Positions 56,369 through 64,000 of a stretch of 64,000 nt of DNA are shown here, in pieces. The DNA comes from Eudorina sp. 2006-703-Eu-15 (lineage: Eukaryota; Chlorophyta; Chlorophyceae; Chlamydomonadales; Volvocaceae). The translations under genes were made by a program, and so were the position numbers. Under the pieces are notes generated by a model, which did not search any database, was not told the origin of the DNA, and worked only from the letters and a program-made list of their open reading frames with translations. How positions within the stretch are numbered: position 1 is the stretch's first letter; each line of letters starts with the position of its first letter. Where the stretch lies: assembly GCA_003117195.1 (NCBI GenBank), contig BDSI01000035.1, positions 618,001 through 682,000 of the forward strand, given 5' to 3'.

Positions 56369-58208
56369 CCGCTTTCGGGCAGCACAGATTGGTCAGGCAG
56401 CACCTTACCCTGCCTTTGGGCGTGCTCCTTTGTCCCCATGCTCATCCTCGGGCCCCAAAGAACGGTCGTCATCGGGTCCCGAGGAGTAGTCTGGTCCGCT
56501 GGGTGGGGGGGGGTTTACCTACGATACACGCACCGGCTTCGGGTGGGCGTTCTGTGGTGCACTAATCCGCCTACAACAGTCTAGGTTGTAGCCTATACAC
56601 CCGGCACTCACCCGGTGAAGGCATGGATCTGCTCCAAGCAGGCTGTTCTCGCGCTGACGTCCATGCCCATCATTGCCCCCGACCTGGCGGATTTTCCTAC
56701 AATGCACCGCGATCTTATAATTAATGTAAAAACTTTGAGGGTTTGACAGTATTTTCCGCGCGAAATATTACCTAATGCTGGTCTGACAACAAAGAACGCG
56801 TTGGCGGGACTTGCCTGCTCCGGAGGGCCCAGCGCCGGTTGAGCCCTACTTGACGGTCCGTGCCGGTCGGTTACATGCCTCGCTAGCTGACTTAGGGATT
56901 ATTGTTGTCAGTTAGACTGTTTAGCTGTAATTTGCGCCGGTTAGAGGGCCAATCTGTGGGGTCCTGGTGGAGAACTTGTTGGCGGCAATGTTGAGGTCCC
57001 CGGCAACCTAAGTCACGCCCGGTGGCTACAAGTTGTAAAAAATTGCTACTGGTCAATTGAGAACGTTCTTTGGTTTACGGACAGCCCTCTATGGTAGGAA
57101 ACAATAGACTTCTGATAGATGTAGGTTGTCAAAAAACGATGTTGCATGAATCGTAAAACAAAATAGCAGGACCTGCTCAAAATGTTTGCCTCTTGTGGGA
57201 CCTAAGCTTTGAATCCCGTCCGATGCGGACTTGCCATGCAGGTCCTCACCGAAATCGGTACGGCATGGGAAGTGTCTGCCCTCCCTCTGGTCCGAAATGC
57301 AGATGGTATCAGGCAAAGTCGGGCTTGGCCCGAGAGGTCCAACGAAACAGGTGCAGATGGGGCTGGAATGGCCCCTGCATTGCCTCCACATACGAATGTT
57401 GGCATATGCCGCTAAGACGGTGGGGGGCGGGGCGGAGGTGGCACCGGCGGCGGCGGTCGTGTTGGGCAGTGCGCCGGTCAAAGTAGGAGGACTGCGGCAA
57501 TGCGCGGATGAGAGTGTGGTTCTTGGCATTGCCGGGGTCATGCGTCAGTGGGGTCGGGCCACGGACCGACTGGACCTTTCTGTTTCGTGCAGTCAACATG
57601 CTACCATGTGGACGTCGTCTACATCGATACACCCTGCTTCGCCGAAATGTATGCAGCATTCATAAGGATTCGTGCTCTCTTTCATTCAAGTGATGCAATC
57701 GGCCCCCTACGCCCTTCTTCACATCCTTTCTTCAAACCTACAAAAAACAAAAAGCGGGATCGCCGCAGGCCCTTCTCGTAATACTTATGCATTCATGGAC
57801 CGGATGAAATAATCGAATTCCGCGATAAATCAGCACGATGCGATACGTCACTGTCGCGGCAGATTGCTGTTGGCAGACTTGAATGACTCGAGGGCAAGGA
57901 TGAACGAGCAAAATCTGATTTTCCAGCCATTCAACACGTCTTGTTGTAACTGTGAGGGTCCTTTATACGAAAAGTGTGTCGCGTTCAGCAGCAAACCCAG
58001 TCAGGCTTCTGGCTCTGACAGCAGGCGCAGTGCCGTTAATTGCTTCAGTTAATGCTGGCAGTCGAGACTCAAGAGCATGTCTGACACTTCTGCGGGCACT
58101 GATGCCGTATGGGCCTTACTCGCTTGCGAAAAGGACCGTTACTAAGAATGATACAAAACATACATGCAACAGGATACTGCAAATATTGAAAATGATTCGT
58201 ATGCTCGT
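56369..58208. other. Region with inverted-repeat arm and decayed repeat sequence
   Basis: 56369-57204 is mostly featureless and AT-rich near 56710-57180; upstream exons of the Cys-containing gene may lie at its left edge. 57205-57289 is the right repeat arm. 57290-57560 resembles the decayed Met/Gly-rich sequence at 52687-54530 in the same orientation. 57600-58208 shows no supported gene. Confidence 0.4.
57205..57289 (-). repeat. Right arm of a perfect 85-bp inverted repeat
   Basis: The reverse complement is identical over 85 bases to 54433-54517. The outer flanks of the two arms are not inverted copies: beyond the right arm the related sequence runs in direct orientation, so the arms are not simple transposon ends. 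Confidence 0.95.
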
Positions 58209-58405
58209 ATCATGAATGAATGAACGCTACAGCGGATCCCAACAGGGAACGCCCTAGCAGGCCCAACCGACAAGGCGTCAGGACATCACACCTCAACGCC
58301 GCAAAAACACATCAGGCCAGGACACCACCCAGACAGACACCGGAGCAAGCAAAGGCACACAGCGGGGCAACACTACCAAAGGGATAGGCAAAGCAAAGGG
58401 CGGGA
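58209..58405 (-). mobile_element. LINE-type 3' end with TTCA tail
   Basis: On the minus strand this reads GGTAGTGTTGCCCCGCTGTG and ends GGGATCCGCTGTAGCG followed by TTCA units. It matches 42637-42870 over most of its length. It lies about 1.1 kb downstream (minus strand) of the LINE coding fragment at 59493, so both may belong to one worn element. Confidence 0.7.
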
Positions 58406-59492
58406 TCCCCAGAAAACGGATAAAGCCAAGCGCGGGGAAGGTTGCACACGCAGGCACCCCGCCCATTACCCAGCTACCACCACCCATGGAGCACAGCACC
58501 CAGCGCTGCACCCTCTCGAGTCTTGGATGGAAGACCCACGCCTGGCTCGTGACAGCGCCCAGCGACCGCCGTATCATGTCCTTCCTGCCAGGTACCTGTC
58601 GGTTGTTTTCTATCCCCCCACCCACCCACCCACCCACCCACCCAGCCAGCCACCCATTCGTTCCCTTTGATCGTTCCCGCGACCGAGCCGTCCATGAGCT
58701 CAGTCATGATGCTAGTGCCCCCGGTAAGCGACACACGGTATGCGAGGGCGAGGGGGGGTAAGGTGGAAACCGCGTTTTAGGGTACAGCTAGGCCGCAGTC
58801 GCCAGAGCGAGCAGCGTGTAGGTGACCGGATCGGCCTTAGGCGCCTGAGTGGCAACTAGGGGGCCTGATCGGCCTTAGGCATCCCAGAGGCAGCTTGCGC
58901 GCCCAATCAGCCTTTGCCGCCTGAGCGGCGATTAGAGGCCCCGATCGGCCTTAAGCCACTAGAGGTCAGACGAATCCCTTTGGTCGCCGTTTGAGGACGC
59001 GGCTGACAACGGATCCGGCCTCTGCAGGCCTCATGTCCGCCACCTTCAGGGATCGGCAGCACCGCGGGTGCGGGAGACGATGAAAGGCCCCGGAGCAGCC
59101 GGGCGGGGAAGAAGGCAGCGTGGCAGCTCACAAAAGACGCCCCAGCTGCAGCCCTCCGATTTTGGTCAGGAGCTTGGCCAGAGAGTCGCGGGTTGAGTTG
59201 AAGTGCTGCTTGCCCGAAGTGCCACAAACGTGTGCTGTTACAAATATAAAACTGAGTGCTCCGCAAGAGGCCTATCCCCTTTCCCCTCTGCAAATCTTCC
59301 CCGACACCGAGCATCCATCAGTTGTCCTCGCTGTCACGGTCGTACTTTTGTGTGTGTTTGTGTGTGTTACATGGTTGGGGGGTGCGTAACCCCATACCTG
59401 CACATACCCATACGAGCCGGAGGCCCAAGGGCAAACAAAAAAACGCCAAAAGCACTGGTTTGCAAATACCGCATTAACAGGAGTCAACGAGA
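58406..59492. other. Between LINE fragments
   Basis: Contains short repeats of CGATCGGCCTTAGGC-like words at about 58828, 58866 and 58938, separated by 38-72 bases, and no supported coding region. It may be the 3' untranslated part of the LINE or unrelated filler. Confidence 0.35.
58616..58650. repeat. CCCA/CCAC microsatellite
   Basis: CCCA units repeat about eight times. This sits between the LINE tail and its coding fragment. Confidence 0.85.
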
Positions 59493-59776
59493 CTAGCGCC
59501 CAAAGGGCACGATTGAATTACGGTGAGCCCACATGCGCTGCAACATCTTTGCCAGACGAGCCGGATCCCAGGCCATCGCCTCCCTCATAGTGTTAGGGCG
59601 ATGAAACTCTTCCTCCGCGCGTATTGCATCGTAAGCCGGGCAGTCGAGTAGAACATGCTTCTCATCTTCAATCTGGACTTCAGAGCGACAGCAACGGCAG
59701 ACCCGTTGTCCTCTACTTTTGTACAGCACTTCAGGAATTCTGATTGCTGACCCGCCGCACGCGTTTCACGGTGCAC
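59493..59776 (-). mobile_element. C-terminal fragment of an L1-type non-LTR retrotransposon ORF2
   Basis: The minus-strand frame (59750 down to the stop at 59493) reads IRIPEVLYKSRGQRVCRCCR, then VQIEDEKHVLLDCPAYDAIR. This is the Cys-Cys-His-Cys-like tail of L1-clade reverse transcriptase proteins (pattern R.C..C, EDE.H, CP.Y..IR). It ends RMWAHRNSIVPFGR. The reverse transcriptase and endonuclease parts are missing upstream, so it is a 5'-truncated or broken copy. Confidence 0.78.
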
Positions 59777-59974
59777 GTCACGGCACAGAAAACGTTTACG
59801 CAGGGACTGCAGTTCCGTGTATCACCGTTTACGGTAAAGCGATACCTGCTAACTATTGGTTTCGCTAGACACTCAACACTTCACCTCGTGCGTTATAGAT
59901 ATTTACTACAGACGTGTTATTTCCTTACAGTAGCATAAAGGCTCACTTTTTCTCTACCAACCGAATTGTTTCAT

Positions 59975-62900
59975 ATGGTGCTTTCGCTTCCGCCGAGGGC
60001 GGCAGCGCGCGTCGGGACGGCCCAATGCAGCCGCCGCACCTCAGAGACCCTGGGACTGGGATGCCACCGATTCATTCGGGTAAGTTCTGAGACTTGATTT
60101 CTAGTTATATTATATTTCTCAAATAATGTCCACGTGCTTGTTGACGTCCGTTGTCACACACGGATGCTTGCGCGTCTTGCCTTTGCGGGCTGACTCACAT
60201 TCACCCGGACCGGCGAGCAGACGCGGATGGCAGTGGTATGCATGGGCCGTAACGATGGCGCATCCGGCAAGAGGCGTCGGCGCAGCAACCGCACTCGTCG
60301 CAGCGAGGACTTCGAGGGCCCGTCCATGGAAGACGGCCCCTGGTATGACCTCGGCGCGGAGCCGGCCACCCGCGGCAGCCCGGGTGGCAGCGACGCGGCA
60401 TCTCGAACGCTGTCACAACCCTCCACGTCGGGGATGCGACTCGCTGACGCCGTGAGGCCCCGGGGCGGCCCGCGTCAGAAGGGCCGCAGACAGTCGCGCG
60501 AGGACAGCGACGACGAGGAGGACACCCGGGGCTGGTGGGAGCGGCCGGAGGAGCGGTCCCTACAGGTGCGCCGTACAGGAAATCAACGGGCATGCGGTGT
60601 CGTACCGCGCTGAGCGTAATCGGGAACACGGTGTCGTACAGTACCGTACCGCCTGCCGCACGCAAACGGGGTAGCTGCGAGCTGGCACGCAGAACGTCGA
60701 CTTGACGATACCGGCAGCTGTGCAGGCTCGCGGGCTGCATGTGCACGTTGCCGTGACGACATGAGCAACACATCAGCGGCGGACGTCACTGCTTGCCTCG
60801 CCGGCGCGTCGCCATCTCCGCCGTCCCATGGGTCCCTTGTCTCCCGCAACGTCAGCGTCCCTTGCACGCGGCACCCTGCCCGCGGCCGGCCACCTGATCT
60901 GTCCCTAGATCTGTTACTCTGTGAGCTCCACATCTAGGCTGCGCCCTCCCGTGACCGTCGTCCGATCTCCCAAGAGAGCATCCCGCCCGCAACGCGGCCC
61001 CGGCCGCCTGCCCCCCTCCCCTCCCGCCACCGGGTTCAGGCCTATGCGGCAGTCGAGTTGGAGCCCTGGCAGGAGGAGCGGCTCCAGCGGGCGTACGCAG
61101 CGGGACGACGCAAGGCGCAGGTGGGGCGCCAGGGAAGGGACTCAAAGGGGAGGGGCTCCAGGGTGGGGCGCCAGGGGAGGGGCTCCAGGGTGGGGCGCCA
61201 GTCCTGCGGTGGCCCTTGCACCCGCGCCCTCGCTGCTCCCGATAACGTTTTGACGGCGGCGGCGGCTCCTGCCCCGGACGCTGATGCTGCTGTTGGTGCT
61301 ACTGCGTTTTCATTACCCCGCTGCGCCCTCCTTTCCTCCTTCCCTCCCGCCTTCAGATCCAGGACCTGGCTCGGGAGCTGGACGTGGATCGCTCCACGGT
61401 GTTGGCCTGGTTCAAGGAGTTCTCGCTCAAACCGCCGAGGTGGGCAGCTGAGGAACTGCGGGAAGGGGAGCGAGGGGAAATTGGTAGACATATTCAAACT
61501 GCGCTGCTGCCAGAGCAAAAGTCCGGGGGGGAGTGCGGGAAGGTGGGGCTGCGGGAAGGTGGGGCTGCGGGGAGGGGGGCTGCGGGGAGGGGGGCTGCGG
61601 GGAGGGGAGTGTCATGGCGCAATAGGGGAGCGGGTGGCGGAGGAGAAAAGGTGTGAGCAACTGCAGGCGGAGCGGCTGGCGGGGAATTAGGAGACAGGGC
61701 CAAAGTAGGGAGCGCGCCTGGGCGCGGCGGCGCGGCGTGAGGGCGGGGGACACGATGTGCTTGTGATTTCGGGGGAAGGGGCCGCAACCTCCGCGGGTGC
61801 CCTTGGGTCATGCCTGGGATCCTCCGATTTCGGCTTCATGCAACATTCCAGATCTCCACTTGCCGCACCGCGACTCTCCGCAATTCGCGTTGCGGTCCCT
61901 CCCGCGTAGTCGCGTCCGTCGGAAAGGAGGAGGCGCTGTGGATGGAAAGACTGGGTAGTCCTTATGTGTGGTTGTGCTGTGCTATCCAGCGAGCGCAGAA
62001 CCCGGATCCCGTGGTCGTTCCTGCCCTTGCACGTTGCACCCACCATCGTCAGTGAGCGGGAGGCCATCCTGACGCCGCTGCGGGCTGAGGCGGAGGCGGA
62101 GGCCAAGCGGCAGCGAGCCGCCCAGAAGGAGGCGGCCGGCGCCGCGGCCAGCACCAGCGGGAAGTCGGCCCCGGCGGCGGCGGAGGGCGCGGGGCCGGGG
62201 CCTGGTGCGGCAGCGGCCAAGTCGAGTCAGGGCCCGGAGCAGCCGTCAGGTTTCGTGCCCTTCTATCGTGAGTAGCTTCGCGCGGGCGAGACGCAGACGT
62301 GGACACGCGGGGGTTTCAAGAGGTGGACCCGCCGGGTTATGTGTTTAGAAGAGGAAGGAGCCCGCCCGACCGATCCCGGGTTATGAGGCAGGCACAGCAG
62401 GGTTACGTGTGTGTTAGCGAGAAAGCCCGCCCGACCGATCCCGGGTCGGGGTTGTGTGCGGGTATGTGGGAAGGGTCGGTGAGGCGGGACGCCTGGAAAT
62501 GGTCCCCTAGAGCTAGCCTCTCCCGTATGAAAGTGTCCGCCAGTACCCCCATTTCCTATACCCCCATTTCCTATACCCCCATTTTCTATACCCCCATTTC
62601 CTATACCCCCATGGTCCCCCCGCTCCCTTCTCCGTCACCCCCTTCCGCTGCAGTGCGCAAGCAGCTCGGGCTGGACAAGCAGCATCAGAGGCGGCTCAAG
62701 GGGGAGGTCCTGCGCACGTTGGAGTCCATTTACGACCGGACGCCCTTTCCCTCGGGGGAGGTCATCCGGTGGGTCGTAGCGGGTCGCGGGAGGGCGACCT
62801 GGGTCGCTGACGTAGCCACAATGGTGGTGGTGGTGGTGGTGGTGGGCCAGGCGTGGCGAAGCCCGCGTGCTCCGTGCTGTGCGGCGCTGCCGCGGAGATG

Positions 62901-63888
62901 GGGCAGGGGTAGCGCCCCACTGCCCGTTGTGGGGCACTCCTCCAGCGCCCCCGGTCTCCCCTACCGGGTGTCACCACCGCAGCATGCTGCCACCACCGCA
63001 GCTTGCCACCACCGCAGCATGCTGCCACCACCGCAGCATGCTGCCACCACCGCTTGCCACCACCACCGCTTACCACCACCACCGTTTGCCACCACCGCCG
63101 CTTACCACCACCGCAGCTTGCCACCGTTCACCACCATTTGACCATTACCACCAGTGTCCCTCCTACCATCAACGACAACCTCCTCTTAACTGCCACCTCT
63201 GAACGACGGCCTGGCCCTCCCCCCAGCGGCCTGTTTGAGCTCCACCGGTTGCCCAAGGAGGTGGCCACTGAGTGGTTCGCGGCGCGGAGGGCGGCCGATG
63301 GCATCAGCTCGTCCACTCAGAAGAGGGCGGGGCGGACCAGTCTGAGGGAGAAGGACAGGGATTTGGAGGTGCGCGCGTGTTTATGTATGTGTATAGGAAG
63401 GTTAAATGTAGGAGGATTGAATATAGGAAGAATAAATATGAAGACTGTGGGGGAAGTCGGAGGACTACGTGTTTGTGCCGAGGAAGCCGCCCGACCTCAA
63501 TGTTTGCGTGGGAGGGGGAGAGGTAATTGCGCGCGGGTGGGTGTGCGTATGATAAATGATGGTGGGTTCATGTGTCATGGATGGCGGGGGTTTGAAGGAG
63601 ACATGGCAGGGACGGCCGGGGGCGAGGTCGCTGTGCAGGACAATAGAATGGTGGGCCAGGGGGGTGGAGTGTGTCGACGTGGATGGGGCGGTGAATACAC
63701 GGGGCCCCAGGGTATGCGGGGGGCAGATGGTGACCCATGGGTCGATGGTGACCCATGGGTCGATGGTGGCCCATGGGTCACCGCCGTCCAGCTTCGGCTT
63801 TTCCGGTTCTGGCACAAAGGGACGCGCGGAGACCCCGGAGGCCTTATCCGCCCCTGGAGCTGCACCACACCGCGGGCCACGTGGCTGA
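59975..63888 (+). CDS. OCP3-like homeodomain protein, probably plastid-targeted
   Basis: Exons (plus): 59975-60079, 60221-60565, 61040-61120, 61357-61439, 62053-62267, 62654-62768, 63227-63368 and 63727-63888; all phases close, 415 residues. The N-terminus MVLSLPPRAAARVGTAQC is Ala/Arg/Ser-rich without acids for 20 residues, like a chloroplast transit peptide, and is followed by an acidic/basic linker. A first homeodomain-like segment (151-205) reads ELEPWQEERLQRAY and ELDVDRSTVLAWFKEF. An Ala/Glu helix follows. A second segment (about 277-345) reads LRTLESIYDRTPFPSGEVIR and LPKEVATEWFAARRA, which resembles the homeodomain of plant OCP3 (overexpressor of cationic peroxidase 3), reported as chloroplast-located in Arabidopsis. 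The last exon (three MVTHGS-type repeats, then a disordered tail) is the least certain. Confidence 0.83.
61126..61200 (+). repeat. Short GGGGAGGGGCTCCAGGGTGG-type repeat in an intron
   Basis: Three copies of a 25-27-bp GC-rich unit around GGGGCGCCAGGGGAGGGGCT follow the donor of exon 3 of the OCP3-like gene. Similar GGGGAGGGGGGCTGC units occur in the next intron at 61566-61612. Confidence 0.8.
62548..62610 (+). repeat. 15-bp repeat in an intron of the OCP3-like gene
   Basis: TACCCCCATTTCCTA recurs four times with one TTT variant, upstream of the acceptor of exon 6. It is pyrimidine-rich. Confidence 0.88.
62966..63140 (+). repeat. CCACCACCGCAGCATGCTG-type repeat in an intron
   Basis: Units of about 19-21 bp built on CCACCACCGCAGCATGCTG and CCACCACCGCTTA fill the intron between exons 6 and 7. 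Several copies contain CGCAG and could act as cryptic acceptors. Confidence 0.85.
63734..63780 (+). repeat. 17-bp GACCCATGGGTCGATGG repeat at the last exon
   Basis: Three tandem copies lie at the start of the proposed last exon of the OCP3-like gene and encode MVTHGS-type units. GACCCATGGGTC is itself a perfect 12-bp palindrome. Confidence 0.85.
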
Positions 63889-64000
63889 ACGCCCTGGGCC
63901 CCCCTCCGTCTCTTGCCGTACATGCACAAGGCCCCATTCCTGATTTATTATCGTAGCATGATCGTATTATGCAATGTACCAACCGGGTCCTTGCGTCGGC

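Overview
The window is nuclear DNA of a green alga, most likely a volvocine relative of Chlamydomonas. The grounds are many short GT-AG introns, GC-rich exons with low-complexity Ala/Gly/Pro/Gln tracts, TGTAA-type poly(A) signals behind some genes, introns full of minisatellites, a plant-type short oxysterol-binding protein, an OCP3-like plastid homeodomain protein, and a GAF-linked TKL kinase of a style abundant in Chlamydomonas. No species is claimed. Exon models were built by hand from splice sites, reading phase and recognisable domains.

Layout. 1-708 (+) is the 3' end of eIF4A-III. 1632-5126 (-) is an eight-exon, 456-residue ORP that is almost only the sterol/lipid-binding domain. 5127-7676 holds no gene I can support. 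8548-14191 (-) is a large protein of unknown function with a conserved N-terminal part and a very long disordered tail. 17389-21168 (-) is a ten-exon PP2A catalytic subunit whose stop codon lies alone behind the last intron; it shares a 653-bp divergent intergenic region with a DEAD-box helicase at 21822-28272 (+) whose motifs III and V are unusual. 29447-31787 (+) is a probable mTERF-like protein with a 40-bp tandem repeat sitting exactly on a splice donor. 32199-32463 (-) is a possible last exon of a membrane protein.

35376-51620 (-) is the centrepiece: a 22-exon gene for a 1745-residue, membrane-anchor-tagged, GAF-linked TKL protein kinase. Its introns carry a tRNA-Leu gene, a LINE-type 3' end, a 45-bp minisatellite of about 24 copies and a 9-bp satellite. 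52687-57560 is a patch of decayed Met/Gly-rich repeats with a perfect 85-bp inverted repeat around an unrecognised Cys-containing ORF (55196-56368, -). 58209-59776 (-) is debris of an L1-type LINE. 59975-63888 (+) encodes an OCP3-like, probably plastid-targeted homeodomain protein.

The genes look like an ordinary set of unrelated housekeeping and signalling genes rather than one pathway or cluster. The most unusual signals are in gene architecture: the split PP2A stop, the repeated splice donor, the degenerate helicase motifs, and the repeat- and tRNA-bearing introns of the kinase.
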